Positions 8,623 through 18,200 of a stretch of 64,000 bases of DNA are shown one piece after another. This stretch comes from CAWDMN01 sp963803155. Its GTDB lineage: Bacteria > Acidobacteriota > Terriglobia > Versatilivoradales > Versatilivoraceae. Positions within the stretch are counted from its first letter, which is position 1. Each line of letters opens with the position of its first letter. Made by a program: the position numbers and the translations under genes. The stretch covers positions 296,880 through 360,879 of the forward strand of contig CAWDMN010000036.1 of NCBI GenBank assembly GCA_963803155.1. The letters run 5' to 3'. Under the pieces are notes generated by a model. That model made no database searches and had not been told where the DNA came from. It saw nothing but the letters and a program-made list of their open reading frames with translations.

Positions 8623-10053
8623 TTATTCAGATTTTATTTCATTGTCCGACTCCGTCTCTAAGGATGTATTCTCACCAGAGGTCGGTGCTTCTTCCGCGGC
8701 GGGCGCTTCTTCCGCTACGAGTGCTTCTTCCGCAGCGGGGGCTTTTTCTGAAGGTTCGGCCGGAGATTCCGTCCCAGCCTCATTCGGAGTTTCAGCCGGC
8801 TGCATGTAGAAATCTTTCACCGCAGCAATTATCTTTTCGGCAATTTTGGGACCCACTCCTTTAATGGCAGTTAATTCTCCAATTGGAGTATCCGCCAATT
8901 GCTCGACGGTTGTTATAGAACTGTCGACCAACTTCTGCAAGACACTGCCGGAAAGTCCGGGAAGCTCACTCAAAGGGGTAAGCGAAGTAATCTGGGCCAT
9001 CTGATCTTCCACTTCTGCTCGTTTTTCCTCATCGCTTTTGATATCAATTTTCCAGCCTGTCAATTTGGAGGCTAATCGAACATTTTGCCCCTTTTTTCCA
9101 ATGGCCAGAGAAAGCTGATCACTTTCCACAATCACTTCGATCTGCTTTTCTATCGGATCCAAGACGCTGGCACGCCCAATTTTGGCCGGGCTCAAGGCAT
9201 TGATCACAAAAGTGGCAGGGTCCTCAGAATATGCGATGATATCAATTTTTTCCCCGTGCAGCTCCCGGATGATTGCCTGAACACGACTCCCCTTCATTCC
9301 CACGCAGGCTCCAACTGGATCTACATCTTTGTCTTTTGAAAAGACCGCAATTTTGGAGCGCTCTCCCGTGTCTCGAGCGGCTGATTTGATAATCACTGTC
9401 CCGTCATATATTTCGGGGACTTCCATTTCAAAGAGTTTGATTAGCAGGGCCGAGTCCGTTCGGGAAAGAATCACCTGAGGGCCTTTGCTCGTTTTTTCCA
9501 CGCGAACAATGACGACTCTAATTCTCTCTCCAGTGGAAAAGCTTTCCAAGCGAGACTGTTCCCGTTTGGGCAACCGACCCTCAGTCATTCCCAGATCCAG
9601 AATGACGTCTCCCCCTTCCACCCGTTTCACGGGACAAGTAACCACTTCCCCAATCCGTTGAGTGAATTCTCCAAAAATTATGTCCCGTTCGGCCTCTCGC
9701 ACTTTTTGCAATATGACTTGTTTGGCTGCTTGTGCTGCAATCCGCCCCAAGCTTTCCGTTGATTTGGGAAACTTAATTTCACTTTCAAGGGCAGCGGCAG
9801 CGTCAATTTTCAATGCATCTTCCAAGGAAATCTCTCGATGGGGATTTACCACCAGCTCCACCACGCGCTTTACGGCAAATACTTCCACTTGGCCGACCTC
9901 TTTATTGAAAACCGAGCGAAGATCTTCCGTGCTTTTGTAAAATTTCCGGGTGGCGACCAAGACTGCGTCTTCTACTGCATGCACCACAATCTCCGGATCA
10001 ATCCCTTTTTCTTTACTTAAAAACTCAATTTGTTGAAATAAGGGGCTGCTCAT
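8623..10053 (-). CDS. nusA: Transcription termination/antitermination factor NusA
   Basis: A 476-residue NusA that binds RNA polymerase and modulates pausing, termination and antitermination. Domains in order: the N-terminal polymerase-binding domain (MSSPLFQQIEFLSKEKGIDP), the S1 domain (IGEVVTCPVKRVEGGDVILDLG), KH1 (DPVGACVGMKGSRVQAIIREL) and KH2 (LAIGKKGQNVRLASKLTGW). A single C-terminal helix-hairpin-helix unit follows (TSLTPLSELPGLSGSVLQKLV and IKGVGPKIAEKI). The last 50 residues are an acidic low-complexity tail with several EEAPAAEEA-like repeats. The sequence resembles acidobacterial NusA as remembered. It is second in the rimP operon. Confidence 0.96.
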   Translation of the reverse strand: MSSPLFQQIEFLSKEKGIDPEIVVHAVEDAVLVATRKFYKSTEDLRSVFNKEVGQVEVFAVKRVVELVVNPHREISLEDALKIDAAAALESEIKFPKSTESLGRIAAQAAKQVILQKVREAERDIIFGEFTQRIGEVVTCPVKRVEGGDVILDLGMTEGRLPKREQSRLESFSTGERIRVVIVRVEKTSKGPQVILSRTDSALLIKLFEMEVPEIYDGTVIIKSAARDTGERSKIAVFSKDKDVDPVGACVGMKGSRVQAIIRELHGEKIDIIAYSEDPATFVINALSPAKIGRASVLDPIEKQIEVIVESDQLSLAIGKKGQNVRLASKLTGWKIDIKSDEEKRAEVEDQMAQITSLTPLSELPGLSGSVLQKLVDSSITTVEQLADTPIGELTAIKGVGPKIAEKIIAAVKDFYMQPAETPNEAGTESPAEPSEKAPAAEEALVAEEAPAAEEAPTSGENTSLETESDNEIKSE

Positions 10054-10077
10054 AACGGATACTCCAAATCCAAGCCA

Positions 10078-10536
10078 TCAGAACTCAATGTCCAGATTGG
10101 CTTTAACAATCGCCTGGAATGGGATGGAGGACAAAGTGCCATCTTTCAGTTCCAGTGTAATGACCTTTTGCTCGTCTATGCCACGGATGGTTCCGCGAAA
10201 ATTCCTGCTCCCCCCCACCGGTTCGCGGGTTTGAATTCGCGCCAACCGGCCTTGATATCGCTGATAATCAACCACCTTCGTCAGCTTTCTTGTCAATCCG
10301 GGAGAGGAAATCTCCAAGACATAACTTCCAGGGATCAAGTCTTCCACTTCGATAAGCGGGCCAACTTGATTGCTGACGAGTTCGCAATCACTGTGGGTGA
10401 TGCCACCGGGTTTGTCAATGTAAATGCGAAGGATACTCTGCCGAGAGCTGCCTTTATATTCCAGCTCCACTAATTCCATGCCCTCCGCGGCCACGACACT
10501 TTCAATGAGGTTTTGTATTCGTTCCAGGTCAACCAA
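10078..10536 (-). CDS. rimP: Ribosome maturation factor RimP
   Basis: A 152-residue RimP, required for 30S subunit maturation. Typical segments are ERIQNLIESVVAAEGMELVELEY, LRIYIDKPGGITHSDCELVS and the signature YVLEISSPGLTRKL, followed by a C-terminal SH3-like domain (FRGTIRGIDEQKVITLEL). The best start is a TTG (10534-10536); AGGAT lies about 11 bases upstream, so initiation may be weak. It is the first gene of the operon. A terminator-like hairpin lies about 50 bases before the start, suggesting control by attenuation. Confidence 0.93.
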   Translation of the reverse strand: MVDLERIQNLIESVVAAEGMELVELEYKGSSRQSILRIYIDKPGGITHSDCELVSNQVGPLIEVEDLIPGSYVLEISSPGLTRKLTKVVDYQRYQGRLARIQTREPVGGSRNFRGTIRGIDEQKVITLELKDGTLSSIPFQAIVKANLDIEF

Positions 10537-10586
10537 AATGCGAAAATCCTATCGAGGAAGATCAGGACGTGAGCAAATTCAGAACA

Positions 10587-10612
10587 ACAAAAAAGTGGGC
10601 ATACGCCCACTT
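10587..10612 (-). promoter_or_regulatory. Terminator-like hairpin in the rimP leader
   Basis: On the minus strand AAGTGGGC (10605-10612) pairs perfectly with GCCCACTT (10593-10600) around a four-base loop, followed by a T tract (six T counting the stem end, then GTTG). No minus-strand gene lies upstream within the 535-base gap, so the hairpin would cut off leader transcripts starting at the operon's own promoter. That placement suggests an attenuator for rimP-nusA-infB, possibly NusA-responsive. The structure is seen; its role is inferred. Confidence 0.6.
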
Positions 10613-11147
10613 AGCAAGGAAGTATATAGCGCCAGTCAGGTAAAATCAACAAAATAAAATTGATTTTGCCTTTCCTGCAAAAATGTATCAAATAGTATGG
10701 CCTTTTTATAGGTTCTGTCTCAGTGCGGGCAAAGTCCGTTCAATATCTTAACCCATTAGGCGGCATAAGATAGTTGGAGAGAAGGAATCCAATTAACCGC
10801 ATTGCTCCATTTCATTATCCATAACGACAAATGCGATGCGTCGGCAAATGTTCAGCGAAATGTGCTAGCTCTCGCTACCTTCCTCCCGTGTATCAGATCA
10901 TTATTCTAAACTTCGTGCTTTTCGGATTGTCACTTATCGAGGGAGGCTAAGCGTTGCATCGAGTCTTTGATTCACTTCCTGCCTTGGTACGCACTATTTG
11001 ACAGACAGAAAAAGCAGTAGCTTGGATATTGTCATTTCATGCGGTAATGTTTTAGGGTTATCTTGGACTACCATTAGAGTAATCCTGCTTGAAACTGCAC
11101 GGGGATCGCGCTAGACTCAAATTCCATCTTCCGGTGAAGACAGACAG
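10613..11147. other. Divergent intergenic region between rimP and the Omp85 gene
   Basis: About 535 bases that should hold the promoters of the rimP operon (minus) and of the assembly cluster (plus). A 12-bp imperfect hairpin with arms at 10638-10649 and 10660-10671 (ggtaaaatcaa with its complement) is the main structure seen. A TTGACA at 10998-11003 has no good -10 at 17-18 bases. Unlike E. coli, where a tRNA gene precedes rimP, no tRNA cloverleaf was found. Confidence 0.4.
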
Positions 11148-14087
11148 ATGACCTATTCATCCCGCCTTTCTGGAGAGGTACCCTACGCGTGGCAAAAAAT
11201 TGAGTCCAATTGCCTTGTACCAACGGGATGTCACTTTGACGGAGGCCATGCTCCCAGTTTGGCGCCAAGTGTGAGATTCCAAAACATCAAATATAAGAAC
11301 TTCGACTTCGGCAAGATTCAACTAACCGTTGCTCGTGTTTTAGTCTTGGGGGCATGGGTCAGTTGCTTGTTTTTAAACTTGATAGCATTTTGCTCTGAGC
11401 GGTTTGACAATCTTACAATCAAAGAAATCCGATTTTCCTTCAGCGAACCTTTTCAAACCAAAGACCTAGATAAAATTCTTCCCCTACATCCAGGAGAGCC
11501 ATTGGATTATTCGCGGCTTCAAGCGTGTTTCCAATCTTTATATGAAACACGGCTTTTTTCCAGCTTGGCGCTTGATGCCAAAAAAGAGGACGGGGGGGTT
11601 ATACTCACTTTTTTGCTGACACCCAATTATTTTTTGGCGGATTTTAAACTGCAAGGCGATCACGTATTGAAGACTTCGCTTTCCAATCTGACTCCTCTTC
11701 CGCTCGGGGAAATTTTTTCCCAGCAACAGGTGGATCTAATTGCCGCCAAACTCCACGACAAGTTGCTGGAATCAGGTTACCGGATGTCCAAAGTGGAATC
11801 CACGATTCACCGATTTAGCGAGCGGAAATTGGTCGAAGTTATATTCACCGTTCAGGCGGGACCTCGAGCCATTCTCCAACAATATAGCATTCAAGGAGTG
11901 ACCGCTCTGCGGCCCGAAACCATTCGCCGGAAGATCAAGGTGCGATCAGGACGCCCATTTGACAGGGAACGGCTGGAAAAAGACATGAATCGCCTCAAGA
12001 AACTTTTTGCTTCCCGCGGTTTTTTGAGCGCAAAAATTCAGACCGGCAATTTTCGATACTCGTCAGAGAACAACTCTCTGACATTCGATTTTTTAATTAA
12101 CGCCGGACCCTATATTTACGTGGATTTGCATGGAGCCAAGGTTCCTCGAAAAAAGTTATTTGACTTAGTCCCCTTTTACGAAGAGGGCAGCATCGATCAG
12201 GATTTGATCGCGGAAGGCAAAAGAAAACTTCAAGACTTTTTTCAGCGACAAGGATTTTTTGATGTAAAGGTGGAGGCTGAAGATCCCATTGCTGTTCCTG
12301 AACAAAATGCCTATCAAGTGAATTACACTATCGAAAGGGGCAAAAAACAGCGGGTCAAATCTCTTCAGCTTAATGGCTTAAATCATTTTAGTGATCCTCA
12401 AGTGCGTCCATTCCTGCAGACTCGAACCTCCAGTTTGATCCATCGCGGCAACTTCAGCGAGGACTCTTTAGTTCAGGATAAGAGCTTTCTGCACTCCCTT
12501 TATCGGGATGCCGGATATCAACAAATTCAAATCGAGCCCTCCTATGGGCGCGATCCCTCCGGACGAAATCTCAGAGTCTCATTTGATATCAAAGAGAATC
12601 AGATTACCCGGGTCGCAAAAGTGGAGTTGGAAGGAAACCGGAAGCTCGACGCCAAACAACTGATTCCCAAACTCAAGCTCTCTCCTGGCGCCGCTTTTTC
12701 TGAAGCGCGGTTGGAGGAGGCCAGAAAGGCTTTGCACTCCGTTTATGAGGAGGCGGGATTTGCCGAAGTGAAAATTTCTCCTCAATATGAATTGAATGGA
12801 CTGAATGCTCAGGTCAAATTCCTTATTGAGGAGGGAGAATCTTATCGAGTCAGCGACATCTACGTGCTCGGTAATGAACTGACCAGGCGCAAGGTGATCA
12901 CCCGGAATATTTTGTTTCATGAAGGTTATTTTTTCAACGAATCCAAGGTTCTTCAGAGTGAGCAGAGCCTATATAGCCTCGGACTTTTCAGCCGGATCAA
13001 CATCACTCCACTCAATGTGCGCCAACCAGATCATTACAAGCCGGTGTTGATTCGCATTGAAGATGCCAGTCCGTTGATTCTGGCTTATGGAGTTGGTTAC
13101 GAAAATCACGCGGACTATCGTGGAGTCAAGGGGGTCCGCGGAACCTTTGACGTTTCCAATAATAACCTTTTTGGCTTGGCTCGATCACTAAGCTTTAGGG
13201 CCATAGCCAGTTATCGGATCCAAAGGGGGCAGTTGACCTTCAAAGAGCCTCGCCTTTTCAACCATGACTTAGAGGGATTGGTTTTTCTTTATGCGGAAAA
13301 CGAACGGCGTGTAAGTTATGTCAGTCAACGCAACAATGCCACGCTGCAAATATTGAAACAGCGAAAAAAGCTCGACAACTTCTTCTTCCGCTATAGTTAC
13401 GAAACCGTGGACCTCTCCGACCAATATGTGAACCCTCTGGCCACGGGAGGAGAGTATTTAGGTCGGTTGCATCTCTCTTCTCTCTCCACTTCCTGGCTTC
13501 GCGATACTCGCGACGATCCGCTCGATCCCCAGCGCGGTTTCTTTCACTCCGCAAGCTGCCTGTATACTTCCCGGGCCATTGGCTCAGAAGCCAACTACGT
13601 GCAACTTTTTGGTCAAAGCCAATGGGCTCACAAATTGAATTCAGGAAATGTCGTGGCTAGTTCGCTGCGATTGGGTTTGACTTTCCCTTTTGGTACCATG
13701 AAAGATGGCAAGCCTGGCGAGGTTCCAATTACTGAGCGTTTTTTTGCCGGAGGCCCCAACACACTGCGCGGATTCAAGCTCGATCTGGCGGGTCCTCTGG
13801 ATCCCGGCACCGGGAAACCGCTGGGAGGCAATGCTCAATTCATCGGAAATGTCGAACTGCGACATTCCATCACTAACAGCTTTGTCATTGCGCCATTTTA
13901 CGATACGGGAAATGTATTTGCGCGAGTTCGGGATATTCGGATCAACCAGTTTACTAATACGGTTGGCCTCGGGTTCCGCTACAAAACCCCCTTCGGCCCT
14001 TTGCGGCTGGATATTGGCTACAATTTGAATCCTGTCGAAGGCGCCAAGAATCCGATATTCTTCTTTACGATTGGCAATCCGTTTTGA
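11148..14087 (+). CDS. Omp85-family outer-membrane assembly protein (BamA/TamA type) with about seven POTRA domains
   Basis: The 979-residue product is a POTRA array followed by a C-terminal 16-strand barrel (about 650-979). The barrel has the Omp85 lid-loop motif FFAGGPNTLRGF and ends in a terminal strand with C-terminal Phe (FFFTIGNPF). By eye about seven POTRA repeats can be laid out between residues 88 and 640, each ending in patterns such as EAGFAEVKI or GFFDVKVE. BamA usually has five and TamA three; seven is known from some other phyla. A hydrophobic segment at 57-82 is the likely signal peptide, so the true start may be a downstream GTG (11271) or TTG (11259); the first 40 residues look non-coding. 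The neighbours, a SurA-like chaperone and TamB, support a role in outer-membrane protein insertion. BamA and TamA cannot be told apart from the sequence alone. Confidence 0.9.
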   Translation: MTYSSRLSGEVPYAWQKIESNCLVPTGCHFDGGHAPSLAPSVRFQNIKYKNFDFGKIQLTVARVLVLGAWVSCLFLNLIAFCSERFDNLTIKEIRFSFSEPFQTKDLDKILPLHPGEPLDYSRLQACFQSLYETRLFSSLALDAKKEDGGVILTFLLTPNYFLADFKLQGDHVLKTSLSNLTPLPLGEIFSQQQVDLIAAKLHDKLLESGYRMSKVESTIHRFSERKLVEVIFTVQAGPRAILQQYSIQGVTALRPETIRRKIKVRSGRPFDRERLEKDMNRLKKLFASRGFLSAKIQTGNFRYSSENNSLTFDFLINAGPYIYVDLHGAKVPRKKLFDLVPFYEEGSIDQDLIAEGKRKLQDFFQRQGFFDVKVEAEDPIAVPEQNAYQVNYTIERGKKQRVKSLQLNGLNHFSDPQVRPFLQTRTSSLIHRGNFSEDSLVQDKSFLHSLYRDAGYQQIQIEPSYGRDPSGRNLRVSFDIKENQITRVAKVELEGNRKLDAKQLIPKLKLSPGAAFSEARLEEARKALHSVYEEAGFAEVKISPQYELNGLNAQVKFLIEEGESYRVSDIYVLGNELTRRKVITRNILFHEGYFFNESKVLQSEQSLYSLGLFSRINITPLNVRQPDHYKPVLIRIEDASPLILAYGVGYENHADYRGVKGVRGTFDVSNNNLFGLARSLSFRAIASYRIQRGQLTFKEPRLFNHDLEGLVFLYAENERRVSYVSQRNNATLQILKQRKKLDNFFFRYSYETVDLSDQYVNPLATGGEYLGRLHLSSLSTSWLRDTRDDPLDPQRGFFHSASCLYTSRAIGSEANYVQLFGQSQWAHKLNSGNVVASSLRLGLTFPFGTMKDGKPGEVPITERFFAGGPNTLRGFKLDLAGPLDPGTGKPLGGNAQFIGNVELRHSITNSFVIAPFYDTGNVFARVRDIRINQFTNTVGLGFRYKTPFGPLRLDIGYNLNPVEGAKNPIFFFTIGNPF

Positions 14088-14107
14088 TCGAATGGGTGCA
14101 TTTTCTT

Positions 14108-14776
14108 ATGCGGCATAATATTAGAAAAACTTTCATACTTCTCATCCTGCCAATCCAGATATTATCGGTCCTTCGAACTCGGGCAGAGATAGTCGATCAA
14201 GTTATTGCCGTGGTGGATGGCAAAGTCCTGACGCAACTTTCACTCGAGCGGGAGAGTTCGATGCAGGAAATTATTTCAGGCCCAAATGACAGTTCGACTC
14301 AAGCTGCGAAAGCACAAATCGACGATCAGAAGTTGTTGGATTTGATTATTGACCAGTCGCTAATCCGGGAACAGATGTCGCAATATGCTGAGGTCGAGAT
14401 TTCCTCCGACGGAGTAGATTCTGAAATGCACAAGCTCATGCTGGACTGGGGTGGAAAGGAAACCTTTGAAGCTGCCTTAAACAATCGACGCTTCACACTG
14501 GATGAACTGAAGAATCGTATCCACTGGCAGTTGGCGGTGTTGAAATTCGTCGACTCCCGTTTCCGCCAATTCACCGTAGTGGAGCCAAAGGAAATCAGTG
14601 ATTATTATCAGCAGGTGTTTCTGCCTGAGGTGAACAAAAAGAATTTGGCCGCCCCGGCACAAGCAGATGTGGAAGACAAAATCCGGGCTCTTCTGGTTGA
14701 GGAAAAGGTAAACCAGCAGTTGGAGGAATGGCTGAAATCTTTGCGGAAAAATGCTTCCGTTCAAATCTTGAATTAG
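14108..14776 (+). CDS. SurA N-terminal-domain periplasmic chaperone, no PPIase domain
   Basis: The 222-residue product starts at the ATG 14108-14110 and begins MRHNIRKTFILLILPIQIL, a signal peptide. The mature part opens EIVDQVIAVVDGKVLTQLSLE, the hallmark of SurA/PpiC-like proteins, followed by LDLIIDQSLIREQMSQYAEVEIS and a helical C-terminal segment. The parvulin PPIase domain is absent, so this should act as a chaperone only. An in-frame TTG at 14084 overlapping the Omp85 stop is possible but would spoil the signal peptide. It lies 20 bases after the Omp85 gene and probably escorts outer-membrane protein substrates to it. Confidence 0.85.
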   Translation: MRHNIRKTFILLILPIQILSVLRTRAEIVDQVIAVVDGKVLTQLSLERESSMQEIISGPNDSSTQAAKAQIDDQKLLDLIIDQSLIREQMSQYAEVEISSDGVDSEMHKLMLDWGGKETFEAALNNRRFTLDELKNRIHWQLAVLKFVDSRFRQFTVVEPKEISDYYQQVFLPEVNKKNLAAPAQADVEDKIRALLVEEKVNQQLEEWLKSLRKNASVQILN

Positions 14777-15203
14777 TCTGATTCTATCCTCGTTACTCTT
14801 CAAATCCGGAGAGTTACCGGTGAAGATCAGACCATCAACGACAGAGAATGACGGCTTTTGCTGGAGGTGGAACATTGCGCGTGTCCAGGGATGAAAGTGC
14901 CATAGCGCCACTCCAGCATTACTTCCTTTCGCCTAGCAGCGTTTGGTTTTTTAATGAACTGCATGGCAGGGATTTCCCGAGGAGCCGCTCATGCCAGCCC
15001 GGCTGGCTCAACAAGATAAAATGAGAATGCAGTGATGTGATGAATCCCCTCCGACGGTGGGGATTTTCTTGGGAGTAAGAGAGAGTGGGCTTTTGCTTTT
15101 TGTGCTCAATCAATCTCCATTCTTCAGGGATTCAACAGTTTTTTTGCTGAATTAGCCAACTCAGAAAGAGCGAAGACCGTTCCTTGCTGATTGCTTCACA
15201 GAG
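14777..15203. other. Intergenic region with dispersed-repeat copy and possible terminator
   Basis: There is no convincing gene in these 427 bases. Positions 14968-15040 match a second stretch at 29219-29290 over about 70 bases. They share the core GGGATTT, the palindrome gccagc-ccg-gctggc (14993-15007) and a trailing AACA. At 15043-15065 AATCCCC pairs with GGGGATT, followed by TTCTT: a weak plus-strand terminator for the chaperone gene. tamB then needs its own promoter or read-through. Confidence 0.5.
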
Positions 15204-18200
15204 ATGCACATGAAACGATGGAAGAAAATATTCTTTTATTTTTTGGTTGGCATACTACTAATCTTAGGGATTGGAGCGGCCTGGTACTTAAATAGCGATG
15301 CCTTCAAAAATCGTTTGCGACAGTCCATTGAAGAGGCAATCTCACAGCAAACGGGAGGGATCTGTCGGATATCCGCGGTGGAAATCTATTGGTGGCCACC
15401 GCACATTGACCTCAAGAATTTCTTGTTGCAAAAGAGAGTATCTGGAGAAGTCTCCCCTTTTCTTCGCGTCAATTCAATCTCGATTCACCCCGGAATTATT
15501 GACTTTTTTCGGCGCAATCATTTGAACAGCGTGGTGCTACATTCGCCGCATATTTTGGTGGAAACGGACAGAGAAGGAAATAGCAACCTACCTTCGCCAC
15601 ATTTGCCTTCGGGCGATATTGATCTGTTTCGGATCAAGATTGATCGTCTCGCTGTTTCCAAAGGAAGCCTAAATTGGGCGCAAGGACAATGGAATCTTGA
15701 TGCCACTCTTCGAAACTTCAATTTGAGCACTCGATATCAACCGTCGCCAGAGTCCTATCGCACGTACCTCTCCTATGACGGCGCGTGGTTAAAATGGGAC
15801 CGTCATGAGTGGCAATGTGGACTGAACTTATCGTTGGATCTCATGAACAACCGGCTGCGAATCCAAAAGTCGAGCCTGACTTTTGCTACAGCCCGCTTGG
15901 ATTTCCAGGGTCAATTCGAAAATCTCCGCTCTCCCAAAGGATGGGTGGATTTTCAATCCCGCCTCCCCGCAGGTGTCTTGCGCCCCCTCTACCCAGGCCG
16001 GGAAAAGTTGGATGGAGCTTTTTCTCTCGGAGGTAGGATAGAGCTTCAGAATTCCGCCTGGGAGAGTCATGGCCAAATTGAAGGCCGCAATCTGGCTGTC
16101 GATATTGCCCAAATTTCTCGCGTCGCTTCGCTTTATGAGGCAAATTCCAAGGAGCTTTCATTTAAAAACATTCTTATCGCGGGGATGGGCGGACGAATGG
16201 AAGGAACGTTTCGGATTGAAAATCCCTTGGCAGTACGCAGGTATCAAGGAAATCTGAATTTTCAAAACATCGATCTTTTGTCACTTTCCCGTTTGGCTCG
16301 CTTAAACCAATATAATTTCGCTGGCAAATTAGACGGTCATCTTCAAGCCGCATGGAGTGATTCCTGGCGAAATTTTGTGGGCAATGGAAATTTGATTTTG
16401 ATCCCACCTGAATCTTTTAGCATTGCAGCTTCTTCCGGGGCTCAAATTATCCCGGTTGGTGGTCGTCTCAATTTCGATCTTCAACGCTGGAATTCCACTT
16501 TTCATGACAGTTTTTTACAACTGCCGCATACCCGGTTGTCGTTTCAGGGAACACTCTCTCCACTGGAAACTTCCCGGATGGCTTTGCAGATGGATTCATC
16601 GGACTTGAGCGATTTATCCTTTGCGGGAATTCCCGGCCAAGGCCAGGTTCAATTCCACGGCGAAATTTCCGGGACCTTTGCGGATCCCAAGCTCAGCGGG
16701 GATTTCCGGGCACAAGCTTTTTCCTATAATGAAATCACTCTCGACGAAATAAAGGCTCGAATAACAGCAACGAAGCGAGAGATTCTTTTCCGTCAAGGTT
16801 CCTTCCGGAAAAAACAATCCCTTCTCAATTTTCTGGGCAGTGTGGCCCTTGAAGATGCCAAGCTGTTTCAAGTTGCGGGGTTTGATCTGCGGTTCTCCTT
16901 CCAGAAAGTCTTCCTGGAAGACCTTTCCAGTCTTTTGGGAAAAGTCCCTACGATTTCCGGTCTCCTCAATGGATCTGCCCGGCTTTCGGGAAATTTATCT
17001 GATTTTTCCCTTGGTGGAGACTCAGAAGTAAATCATTTAGTTTATGAAGGCCAGCTGATTGACTCTGGAAAATTCTCCTTCCAGGGATCGAGAAGAGATT
17101 TCCATTTTCCCCGTTTTCATTTGAAGTTAGACGGAGGAACTCTCGAGGGCCAGGCGGACCTGAACCTTTATGATAAAAAAGTTCGGGGAAATCTCTTTGC
17201 TGCTCACATTCCTTTGAGCAAAATCCACGGAGTCCAGCTTATCGATTCCTCAATCACGGGTTTTCTGAATCAGATGAACCTTCAAATAGATGGAGCATGG
17301 CAGAATCCGGGAGTAAACGGCGCAATTGCATTAATAGGAGTGGAGATTGGCGGTGAATCATTGGGTGATTTCACGGCGGATCTGCACAGTGGGAACCAAA
17401 AGCTCCAGTTTCTCTTCAAGGGAGGAAGTCAGGCCGGATCTCTGGTTTCGAATGGGACAATTTCATTGAACCCTCCATATGAAGTCGAGGGCAGGGGCTC
17501 TTTCAGTCAACTTCGTTTGACCCCCTTTGTCCGGAAATTTCTGCCCCCTACCTCCGCAAGTTTTAACACTATGGCGGACGGGGATATTCAGTTTTCAGGG
17601 GAATTGAACTCTTTGCGCCAGTTGAGGGTTTCCAGCAAGATTCAGACAATGTCGATCGATTTCGAGTCCGCGCATATTCAAGCGGCTGGGCCTTTTGCCG
17701 TGGAAATTCAAAATAAGCGGCTGCTAATTAAGAGCGGTATTTTTACTGGAAAAGGAACATCTCTCTCGATAGACGGATCAGTCGAGATGCAACCAACTAA
17801 CCGCCTCGATTTGGTCCTCGATGGACAAGTCGACTTGAGTTTGATGAATGAGTTTGTCCCTCAACTGGCCGCGCGGGGAAATGGGAAAATCAGCGCTCAG
17901 CTCCGGGGGACTCTCCAGGAACCTCGAATGAAAGGTTCTTTCGCGCTTGCTGATGGACAATTCGCTTATTCCGATCTTCCCAATTCACTTTCCGAGGTTC
18001 AGGCACTCCTATTGTTTGATGAAAACCAGGTAAACATCAGCCGTTTCACGGCATTCAGCGGGGGAGGCAAGGTCGAAATCGGCGGAGGTTGGGTCTTTGG
18101 GCCACAAGGGATAAGGCTGATCAATCTGAAAGTGACGGGCCGCGATGTGCGATTACGCTACCCTGAAGGGATGCGAAGTGTACTCGATTTGAATCTGGCG

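Noticed and set aside
7524..8661. Long plus-strand reading frames opposite the infB linker (up to 322 codons).
   Set aside because: They are mirror images of the Pro/Gly/Ala-rich IF-2 linker, have Arg/Gly-rich composition and no ribosome site.
10998..11030. TTGACA as promoter for the Omp85 gene.
   Set aside because: At 17-18 bases downstream there is no acceptable -10; the nearest candidate is 19-20 bases away and poor.
10537..11147. tRNA gene upstream of rimP as in E. coli.
   Set aside because: No cloverleaf, T-loop GTTCRANYC or anticodon arm could be found in the gap.
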